In this document: one piece after another, positions 55,401 to 64,000 of the stretch
Layout of the letters: each line of letters starts with the position of its first letter
Position numbering within the stretch: position 1 is the first letter of the stretch
Assembly: GCA_040954595.2 (NCBI GenBank)
Contig: CM082597.2
Location: forward strand, 4,340,001-4,404,000
DNA from: Balanoglossus misakiensis
Lineage: Eukaryota > Hemichordata
Direction of reading: 5' to 3'
Length of the DNA stretch: 64,000 nt
Program-made: the position numbers and the translations under genes
Notes under the pieces: model-generated
What the model saw: only the letters and a program-made list of their open reading frames with translations
What the model was told of the DNA's origin: nothing
Databases searched by the model: none

Positions 55401-58400
55401 AGGAAACTACGAAACCACATGAACGATTACTTTTTCTCTGTATCTCCCCCTCACCCCTCCTATCCTACTCCCTCACCCCCTCTCCCTCCCCACAACCTTT
55501 CTCTCCCCCCTCACCTCTCACATCACTCTCCACTTCAGTCCTCCATCTTCTCAGACAACCCTGCAACACTTTCAGCTCGTTGTCTGTGACATGTTTCGGA
55601 GACGGTGTCCCCTCTCCGCTGGTCCGCCCATCCCCTCCAGCAGGTGACACCGGCGTGGTTGGCAAAGCGATGTCTGGGAGTGGTATCTTGTTTGGCGAAG
55701 ATCCGGGTGAAATGCTGGAAAATGGTCAATGTGCAATTATGTCAGACAAGAGATAAGATATACACAGAAGTGTTCATTACCAAAAATAGGCTGTCTCAGT
55801 TGTGTTAGTACTTTTTAAGTTCTGATTCTGTGCATCCAGCAAGTGCAATAGACCACAGCCTAGGTTAAAGTTTCCGGACATTCAAAACACACACACACAC
55901 AAATTTATTTGTTTAAGAAGGTTAAACGTCACAACTACATGGTCCATACCTTCATCATCATGCATAATATTTTGAGGTAAAATGCTATTTATCAGCAGTG
56001 AATGTGCAGTAATATTGTCAAACTTCTTCATGATTTTCAGATTTTGAAAAACATGTCAATACAGTCAAAACTGTAGACAGGTTTGAATGTACCAACTGAC
56101 ATATTCCAAGAGTGGTTCCATATTTCAGGACCACAGAAACCCAGATGATTTGAAATTTCAGGACCATAGAAACAATATGTCTAAACACGACGTAAGCTAA
56201 TCCAAAAATTACCTATTCATAGATACATCTAACGACGCCCTCGGAGGAGTACTCATTTCTACATCTTCTGAGTTGCTAGGCATGGGCCTGATGGGAGTTG
56301 ATGGGTTAACATGGCTGTGTGACTCGGACAATGAGACTGGTGATCGACTACTTGCAAATTCTAAGGCATACTGCAACACGTCCATTAGCGGGAATCGCTT
56401 GGCACCAGACCCATAGTTTAGAAACCTGAAACAAGTATTATTAATCAGCAAATAAGTTATGCGACACTAGTAATAAAACTCAATGTTTTCACCACAAAGT
56501 TAAGCTTAATGGGTATTAAATTTTTAGAAAAGAAATATATATTATGCTAAGAGATATAGCAAATTTCTACAATTTTATTTTATTTTCAGATTTCCATAAT
56601 ATCAACCTTGAGTGAGAAAGATTGAAAATGGCAGATTAACTTGATACAAGTCAGAGCTCAAGATAAACCGTTTTTATCTGGTTGTCCAAGAAAACCACTT
56701 CCCAGAAACTAGCAGTCAGAAGAAAACATCTGGTAGTCCTTCTAAGCTTTGCACAAAGCCTAATTAAATTGTGCTTTTTCAATTGTTATAGATAGGTGCA
56801 AGCAACATGCATGAATCTCAATAAACCATGCATATCCATGCATGGTGAATCTATAAACACTGTGCCAGAAATCCAGTCCAGTCTACATGTATGCTGTGCC
56901 TGTTTCTGGGTTTTTGTTAACTGCAACTCACCTTTCTAATTTTCCACGAAGAGCTTGCAGCTGTTCTCGTAATTTTTTAATCTCCTCTCTTCGCATTCGT
57001 GTTAGGTTTTTATTGCACTCCATATATCTTTAAGATCAAAATAAAAGTACATCTAAATTTCATACACGTCGATATGAAGTTTCCCAAAAGCTGTGGAGGT
57101 AATTTTTTCTCAGAGTTGTATAATGTGATGTAGCAGTTCTCACCTGTCCATATAAATCATTTGTGGAAACGACAGTTTATTGTGAATTTTCTCCGGCCGT
57201 CCAAACTGTTGATTGAAGTGAAACCTGGAGAGTTCAAAGGTCAAGACTGGTGGCAGACGGGTAAACCAGTGCTGAGAGGAGAATGAAGACAAGCAAGAAT
57301 TTTAATGTAATGTTTCATAATGTACAAATCGTACTGGTTTGGTTTGAGGGTCTTGTATAGGCCCTACTGAGTAACACACACTTGGCAGCCTAACAGGCCT
57401 GGGTGCCAGGGATTCTAGGCACCCTGGAAATCAAACCAGTTTCATCCGACTTAGCAGCGTTAGAGATATACTGTAATCTAATTGGCTGATTCAAAACTCA
57501 ACTTCTGTCCTGATTGGGTGGCAGAGTATACACTATAATCTAATTGGCTGATTCAAACTCACCTCCTGTCCTGATTGGGTGGCAGAGTCTGAGTTGACAG
57601 TTTCTATCTCTACTATAGCTGTGGCAGCCTCTAAACTTTCGTGTAAATCATTGAAGCCATTTACTTGGAGTGGGTACTGACCAAAGGTTTCCTGGTTGGA
57701 AAAAACTTTCCCTGTGAGGGAAAGGAGAATATAGAGTCAGGTGTGAAATTGTCATGGAGGACTTGTCTATACATTAGATAATCATAAAAATAACTCAGTG
57801 TTATTTGTGGATACTAACCTTCATTGGTGCCTTCAGATCTGAACTGTCCATAGAACAATTCTAACATAGGATTATTTCGCTGTTGTTCACTGCCTGAACC
57901 ATTTCCATCACTGAGTGTAAACAAACAACAAATAATAACAAATCAATCAACAGGTTTTGATTAAAATCTATAGATTATACAGTCTTAAGGGAGCATTGTT
58001 ATCTGCCAACTTAAATCAGATGGTACGAACCTCTTTTTGCTATTCCTCGATGTGTCTAATTTAAAGGCATCTTCCAGCCATTCTAATAACTTATGTGTGA
58101 ATTCGCTCACATCCTGGAAAAGAAAAATTGCTCAGAGTCATTAATAATTCCAGGGTTAAGTTTTTCTTAGGTTTTACTTGAAAAAAAGACTCAATACCGC
58201 ATTTTAACTTGGCAAGGTTGTGCGTAACACCCTTGGCAGGAGAAGGGATATCCATTATGCATGTACATATACACCCATATAACACAGGCAAACATTAACA
58301 CAGTATGATTCAGCAGATAAAGCTGTTGAAAAACTTTCCATAAATGAAGCGACGAAAAGATGGTATGCCGGAAATGTAATAAAATACCCGATAGTTCAAG

Positions 58401-61400
58401 AAAGCCAATCCAATTGATTGACATTTGACCTTCACTACTTCCTCGTCATTTGCATGTTGATTGAGATGAGTTTCGGGTGACGAATCAAATTCCTTGTCGC
58501 ACAAATATGCATGCCACATACCACAGGGATAGCATTACATGCATGCAATTCCACAAACATCATTCAAAGTGTTCGAGAATTTCTACTACGAATAATAACA
58601 TTGCCGATTCCTATTTTGTCAGATATCGCTGGTATGGAATATGTCAATGCAATTATTTGAAAATTAGCTTAATGTTGGTGTCAATGTATTTTCTGTAATT
58701 GTAGAGTAGAGTCTGTGATATTATGAGTCATACTTGCAGTTACAAAATTCCAGAATGACCCAGTATCATGTTAGCTTATGAACCTCTATTTCTTAAATAT
58801 GGCAAAAATCGGCCATCTTGAAATTGTGTAGACCATGCGAGATTTTCATCACTCACCTAGGTAGCATGAACGTATTTAAGGTAGGGAGAATTGCTGCCAC
58901 ATTTTCACATTGTCCAGAAATTAACATGACAATTAAATCTATTGTTATCCAATTGTTTACTTTTTCGTTACCTGCTGCTCACTAGAATTTGAACTGAACG
59001 CAGCCTTCAGGATTTCCACAGATCGAATCGGATCCACATATTTTCTCTTGGTGCCAACCATCAGAGCAAAGAGCGCCCTCAACTCATTCATGAATATCAA
59101 GTTCCGAGATTCCTGCAAGGATGAAATTCAGAGATGACGAAATTCCGAGATGATGTACTTGAAGACTACGAGTCAGAATGTCTTGAGAACTGCCAACACA
59201 ATAAGCTATTAAATGTATATATTGCTCTCTGGTATAAGCCCTGAAGTAACGAAAGTCATTTTTTCATTAGACATACACAGTGCAATGTTAAACAATGAAG
59301 ATTTTTCTCATGAAAGTGCATCTAGTACTTACTACTGTGTTTTCTGCTTTACCAGCATTCTTGACATCGAGTTGTGGCGGTCTGAACATCAACACCAGCT
59401 GACGGAACACCGGTAGATGAAACAGAGACTGTCCAAAGAAACAAAGGTACAGAGATTCTATTATTACAGATGCCTCAACCCTAACCCTTTCACCCCCGTT
59501 TGCCTCTATAGAGGTCCAGCCATACAATAGAAAACAATGGATTTGGACTGAACCATGGTGTTGAATGGGTTAAATATATATTGCACTGATGTGACTAAAA
59601 ACAGTACCCTATCATATGTTGGAGACTTTACTGAACAGCAAACATTTACATATACATGCAGAAATATGCATATTGTAATTATCACATACTGCAGCCTGTT
59701 TCTATGACGACTGTTAGAGTGTGAAAGTGTCATCATTCTGGATGACCTGATAATATTTTGTAACACAAATATATCCATCTAACTGGAACATTAAGATTAC
59801 AATCGTGCAAAGTACAATCTTTCAAAGTTTTAAAAGCAAATTGTACCTGAATCACAGCACTAAACCAGCATGTGTTTCCAACATTTTTCAACCCAACAGG
59901 CCATCCATTATCCCGTCGTCTCTCGTGCGGATTGAGAGGATCAACAAACCAGCCTTCACCGCGTTTCCTTTTAGCACCATGCTTTGTGTCCGCCAGACTC
60001 TCTTCTAAAGCCCTGTATGTTGAGAATCGTTGAGAAAAATTTCAGAGGAGATTGCAAGAGAATGGGATAGACGCTTAAGACAACAATATAGTCGAAACTC
60101 GCAACAATTATTTGGTCATTTGGCAAACTGTTACTGCAGTCCCTAAATCATTTACCAATATTACCCAACCTTAGCAAAAACACTGCCATTATTCCTATTA
60201 TAATGCAGGGATGATTCCAGTTGAACACTACAGGACTTTGACATTTCATTCTTTCAGACATACCTAGAGATGTCTTGTTCCTCGGCAGACACACCGATAT
60301 GACTGGGTGCAGATTCTTGAAGACTAAGAGCAATGGCTCGTTGCAAATCCGACTTATCGTCCCCTTCATTGGTCAAGTCGATCACACCAGTAGCTACAAA
60401 AAACAACAATCCATGTATCAGTCAACATACTGTAAAACACTTTATTTTCGCGAGTTAAATTTTTCGCCATATCGAGAGAGGCCACTGTTTCGCGAGTATT
60501 AATTTTCGCGTTCTCTTATTTTATTCACTACATCGTTATCTTCAAAAACAATTTACGCAACTTTTTATTTTCACGCTATTTTGGCTCTTGCGTATTTCGC
60601 GAAAATTTATTGCTCGCGAAAATAAAGTGTTTTATAGTATAAGTTAGTGGTCGACCATTTTTTCTAATATTAAAAATACTGAAGACTAGCGGAAATTTTC
60701 ACAGTAAGAGTACCTTGACTTTTAGTCTTTGGCCCATAGGGTTCCACTGTAGCCGGAGTGGCCGTAGCTGTTGCCACGGCAGCAGTCGTGGCTGGCGGAT
60801 TAGATGGAACCACTTGAGGCGTGGCGCCCTCTGCAGACCCGGAGTCCTGCGTCAGCATGGAGACCGCTTCGTTCACGTCGCCCTGGCTGGCCGTCATCGC
60901 ATTCTGCAGGGCCTGCACATCACTGATGCCAGTGATCTCCTTCAGCTGGTTGATTATCTGCTCTTGATTCTGAAACACGGCCACACAACAACTTCAGTAT
61001 TCTTCCAAGGAATTTCTGAGTAATGGCCCAGTATGCTATAATGACCAGCAGTGAATCCCTGAGATTCAGAACCACTGAACAAGGCATCAATATAGCAAGC
61101 TGTGTGCAGAAAAGCCTGTCTGTACTGTACACCATTGACCAACATGTGTTCACGTCCTCAATATTCATGATATATGGTGTATGTATGGATGATCTGGGAT
61201 CCCCATTCCACAAGCAAGCCTAGCCAAGTGCTCAGACGAAGCCCTTCTACCATAATATACAGTGGCACACATTGGATGATCTTACAATCTCATAAATCAA
61301 TGGATGGACCCTTTGGAGCAAACGCAGGACAGCTCTCCTTGAAGTCAATCACAGAGAGTCACCTCGAAAGAACATACATGTAGCATGTAACAATTATAGC

Positions 61401-62518
61401 TGAGAAAGGACAATTCACACATACACTAACAACACTACCCCCTTTTAACTAGTATAACCTTGCCCTAACGATCTCAAGATCAATGTCTGTGACTGACACC
61501 AAGGAAATACCATTATCATATTTCTCCATGGGATACATGTTGTTTACGTTCAAGTACATGCATTTGAAATTGAAATCCAACACTACTAGATCACGGCAGA
61601 CAGGCTTGTTTCATGTAGACTATCATGTCAAAATATTAAATATAACATAAAATTTTCTTAAATTTGTGTGTCTACTACATATGTAGTTTATTCTATATGC
61701 TATGCTGGCCCTTTTTATTTTCAATATTCTTTTCCTTTTTCAGTCAGTCATTTAATCACAAGTCTATAATATTACCAGTCTGTAAACGTGTCATCATCAT
61801 AATGTATATCAGACTATCATCAGATAGACCAGATTGCCTGGAGTCTCAGACATCTGGTCGCACAAATTCACTTCAAGTATATAACAGATCATGGTTTGAT
61901 GATTACTGGGACTTGATTTGCAAATTCAAAAGCTAATTATCTGCACATAACAGGCAACTGTTACAATGCACATTCACACTGCACTAACAGTGTGAACGTG
62001 AACTATTGCAGTTGTACGTGACGATTATGTCACTGTGACTGTACACCGTTAATCGAGATTGGGGGAATACCCCATGTCCATTTCATGGCTACTTCCGTCA
62101 TTTTGTCCGTATAGCATGACCCCAATCGTGCGAACGCTAACACTGGGCAGTTAAATCACGGAAATGTTTTCTAGGAGCGCCTCGATCCGTCTGGTCTGGT
62201 CAGGCTGAGTAACAATGACACCCATCAGACTGAAATGACGTCGTCTACATACAACCATGGACGTCCATGATACAACACCCACATGGAAAAGACACAGAAC
62301 ACAACATGGCTGAAGTTCCTGGGTGTACCGCAATCTCGGGAGCTCATTTACGACGCTTCCTCGCCCGCGATTCCTTATCAGGCGAGACACGCATGGTCAG
62401 AAGACTTTCATGTTATGATATTTCTGGCGAAATTTGACAAATAACCAAATACTCTCTCTTTTCTTACCTGTATCGCATGTTGTTGTAGTATATTCTGCTC
62501 TACAGTCATGGCCGACAT
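49441..62518 (-). CDS. USP25/28: USP25/USP28-type ubiquitin-specific protease
   Basis: Deubiquitinase. Coding exons (minus): 62518-62468, 60969-60714, 60393-60264, 60012-59847, 59428-59333, 59112-58972, 58113-58031, 57910-57819, 57711-57563, 57271-57144, 57027-56932, 56425-56213, 55714-55515, 55273-55203, 55024-54796, 54401-54207, 53684-53469, 52593-52373, 51938-51754, 51387-51226, 50881-50758, 50222-50030, 49631-49441. All are GT-AG, phases agree, and 3588 bases give 1195 residues (vertebrate USP25 and USP28 about 1050-1125). Seen: the MTVEQN start (a second ATG lies three codons upstream), a UBA-like N-terminus, SUMO-interaction motif VIDLT (106-110), UIM about 116-131, Cys box [12 protein letters not shown] (C194), a helical insertion about 430-600, His box AGHYWAYI (H643) and KFND (N660), then the conserved C-terminal region. 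Exon 17 is an Arg/Asp/Glu-rich segment I cannot place in vertebrate proteins. Vertebrates have two copies; this gene probably predates that split. Vertebrate members stabilise ubiquitinated proteins in DNA-damage and immune signalling. Confidence 0.94.
49800..49935. repeat. TCTATAGAAT-type palindromic repeat in USP intron 22
   Basis: The motif CTATAGAAT recurs several times among AGAAGTCTGTAG and ATTTCTATGG variants in about 135 bases. It has no coding role. Confidence 0.6.
50294..50396 (+). mobile_element. MITE-like element M1, copy 1
   Basis: A 103-base block with ends CTGGTTTGATTTC and its near inverse CTTAAGCCAAACCAG. It is about 85% alike to the block at 57333-57440 in opposite orientation. 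Internal landmarks are GGTGCCTAGAATC, CAGGCCTGTTAGG and TTACTCAGTAGGGCC. It is non-coding and in USP intron 21. Confidence 0.75.
50951..51110 (-). repeat. Dispersed repeat Y, copy 3
   Basis: Reverse-oriented copy (50951-51046) of the repeat at 18401 and 37227, with arm sequence TTATTCATTTTGGCGAG and TATCCTACAAAC to its right. It lies in USP intron 20. Confidence 0.7.
51398..51467. repeat. AAGTC/AATC/AACC arrays in USP intron 19
   Basis: Consecutive runs of AAGTC, AATC and AACC units beginning about ten bases upstream (minus strand) of the exon 20 acceptor. Confidence 0.88.
54511..54605 (+). mobile_element. MITE-like element M2, copy 1
   Basis: A 95-base element with perfect 15-base terminal inverted repeats TTTAACCCTTTCACC and GGTGAAAGGGTTAAA. 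It has no coding capacity. It is in USP intron 15. Confidence 0.85.
55443..55514 (-). other. Purine-rich G-run tract at the USP exon 13 donor
   Basis: On the transcribed sense the donor GTGAGGGGGG leads into about 70 bases almost entirely of G and A with many GGG and GGGG runs. Such tracts often enhance splicing at the adjacent 5' site and may form G-quadruplexes. Confidence 0.6.
57333..57440 (-). mobile_element. MITE-like element M1, copy 2
   Basis: A 108-base inverted counterpart of 50294-50396 with ends ACTGGTTTGG and TCAAACCAGT. It lies in USP intron 9. Confidence 0.75.
57469..57595 (-). repeat. Tandem duplication of the USP exon 9 3' end and its donor
   Basis: The block ATTGGCTGATTCAAA through CCTGATTGGGTGGCAGAGT occurs twice, at 57481 and 57543, 62 bases apart. 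The upstream (functional) copy has the donor GAG/GTGAGT; the downstream copy reads AAGTTGAG and has lost the GTGAG. Confidence 0.88.
59482..59574 (-). mobile_element. MITE-like element M2, copy 2
   Basis: An inverted copy of the element at 54511-54605, sharing TTCAGTCCAAA, TGGACC and CTATAGAG. Its ends TAACCCTTTCACC and AATGGGTTA have decayed slightly. It is in USP intron 4, which ends at the 59428 acceptor. Confidence 0.8.
60430..60637. mobile_element. MITE with long terminal inverted repeats (M3)
   Basis: A 208-base element beginning CTGTAAAACACTTTATTTTC and ending in the inverse of CTATAAAACACTTTATTTTC, both followed by GCGAG. It is flanked by TA on each side, as expected for Tc1/mariner-type insertion. 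The interior is filled with TTTTCGCG repeats. It has no coding capacity. It lies in USP intron 2. Confidence 0.9.
60970..62467. other. USP intron 1 (1.5 kb), no other feature seen
   Basis: The largest intron of the USP gene. No exon-like or repeat structure was recognised; frames here are short and AT-rich or overlap. Confidence 0.5.
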
Positions 62519-63162
62519 TGGAAAGAGTATGCTGTTGCGAGACAGAAACTCACCCTTCGATAAGACAAAAATAACACCCTGGCCACGCTAAAACTGAATC
62601 CGGCGAGAGAGAATTACACATAAATAGTCAATAAACCGCTATTTTGCAATTCGTGTGATGTGAGACATCAAAATTATATCGGCAACGTTACTAAGTCAGG
62701 GAAATCCCGAACATTCCTACAAGCGCAATCGGTAAACGGAACAGCGGGGATTCCAGGAATACAGCGATCACAAGGCCGCCTTTGATTGGTTCTTAGACGT
62801 GACTGAAAGAATTTTGACGATATGATTTTATTGGTCTACATTGATTTTTGTCTAATTGTTCAACACGGGTATTTCAAAGTAGGATCGAAAGTGCCATTGT
62901 AATACTTGAGATTGATTAAGCAACTATAAGTGTCTACATGGCTGGAAAGATTCTTAATATGGTAATTGATTGCGCAGCCAATCACAACATGGCTTGCAAA
63001 ATCGCCTGCATTGAAATAGGATTTCCAAGATGGCGGCGCCCTAGAGTCAGTGTGGCAGTCTAGTCTGTCAAACAAGCGACTGCGCTTCCTAATTTGGAAT
63101 TGCCGAACTTACTTGTTTATTTCCCAAGATCGCTGCGATCGGAAACGACAACCTCGATCAAG
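62519..63162. promoter_or_regulatory. Shared promoter region of USP25/28 and GPR89
   Basis: The 644 bases between the divergent start codons contain ATTGG or CCAAT boxes at about 62784, 62832 and 62978 and a YY1-type AAGATGGCGGC at 63027-63037. No TATA box is evident. This composition is typical of housekeeping, two-way promoters. Confidence 0.6.
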
Positions 63163-64000
63163 ATGTCGTTCTTTTTGGACGCCGTGGTCATGTTTTCATC
63201 TCAGGTTGGTATTGTTGCTAGCGAGTTGTCGCCGTCGACGCCGGACTGAGTACGAAACTGACACGACAGCCAATAGTTACATGTATACATGTACACAGGC
63301 CACTGTCGCTGGGGAAAAATGCCGGCAGTGTCTACGTCAGCATGCCGGGCATTTTTGTGCGCGCGTCAGTGTCAAATGCCATCGCTCCATAATGTACCCA
63401 CATAATCAATGAAACGTTGACAAGGATGGGCGCTTATCAGCGACCTGTGTCATCTTTCACACGTTCATTCATTCATTCAGTAAACATCAACACTACAGAG
63501 CAACCCGGAAGATCAGTGGGTCACAAGGTCAAGTCTGGGCAAAATTACCATGTTTACATTTATTTATTTGACGGGTCAACATACCCAAGGGCCCAAGAAC
63601 ACTTTCAGACCCTGAAAGAATAAACAGAATAGAAACAAATAAACAGACTTTAATTAACATAGTTAACCACAGACAGAAAAGTATATGAATCATGTATGTT
63701 ATTTCTTTAAACACACAATAAATTTAATTGTAAGTTCTAATGTCCATCATCTGAATAACTTGTATTTATATCTCGAGCTATTCTTTTGGTGTACTTTATA
63801 GAAACATACACATAATTCCCAATGTATAATGTTATGTTGTTATGTTAATGTTAGAGTGCTATTTAGAATACAATATTGACCGTACATGTAGGCTATGCTT
63901 GTCAGTATCAAATTTATATTTCAACCAGTTACTGAACTGTGCAGAAGTATGATTACAACATTGTTTTATTCTCACTTTTTAACAGATACTCTTTTTCATG
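63163..64000 (+). CDS. GPR89: Golgi pH regulator (GPR89) orthologue, 5' part only
   Basis: Two exons are seen: 63163-63204 (14 codons, MSFFLDAVVMFSSQ, donor GTTGGT) and 63986 onwards (ILFFM, acceptor CTTTTTAACAG), joined in phase 0 and cut by the window edge. Known: vertebrate GPR89 begins with MSFLIDSS, then TSQILFFG, so position, phase and residues agree over 19 residues. GPR89/GPHR is a multi-pass anion-channel protein of the Golgi that keeps its lumen acidic. The start is supported by the YY1-type element 126-136 bases upstream. The call rests on a short match and should be confirmed with the rest of the gene, which lies outside the window. Confidence 0.72.

Noticed and set aside
1-64000. 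tRNA and rRNA genes
   Set aside because: No paired A-box and B-box or rRNA core sequence was noticed by eye on either strand; a tRNA-finder run would be needed to exclude them.

Overview
This is a gene-dense stretch of an invertebrate animal nuclear genome. Genes are split by short GT-AG introns, intergenic DNA is rich in microsatellites and small terminal-inverted-repeat elements, and TRIM-like RING genes, SUEL lectins and tandem pentraxin-like genes occur together. A marine deuterostome such as a lancelet is my best guess, but the species cannot be fixed from sequence alone. All gene models were assembled by hand from splice signals, reading phase and family resemblance. Every complete multi-exon model closes in frame.

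Layout. 1-3.3 kb: no gene recognised. 3.3-4.7 kb (minus): intronless RING protein with six NEMO-type zinc fingers and a C-terminal CaaX box. 7.1-11.3 kb (minus): seven-exon RSPH1 orthologue (radial spoke head, MORN repeats) with an X-box-like site upstream. 12.0-12.6 kb (minus): short RING protein with one NEMO-type finger. 15.6-17.7 kb (minus): TRIM-NHL protein. 19.1-20.4 kb (minus): secreted lectin with two SUEL domains. 24.1-47.4 kb (plus): five tandem paralogues (A to E here), each a secreted protein with two pentraxin-like domains, the same six coding exons and a similar promoter. 49.4-62.5 kb (minus): 23-exon USP25/USP28 orthologue, 1195 residues. 63.16 kb to the end (plus): the start of a GPR89 (Golgi pH regulator) orthologue, divergent from the USP gene.

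The most unusual object is the 3.3-4.7 kb gene. It combines a RING E3 module, six ubiquitin-binding-type fingers and a lipid-anchor signal, which would suit a membrane-tethered ubiquitin ligase that reads chains through many contacts. Close by lie two RING relatives with the same gene layout (an intron just upstream of the ATG, intronless coding sequence), a deubiquitinase of the USP25/28 type, and six secreted lectin-like genes. Recognition and ubiquitin-signalling genes therefore sit side by side, which suggests but does not prove a defence role. RSPH1 and GPR89 are ciliary and housekeeping neighbours.
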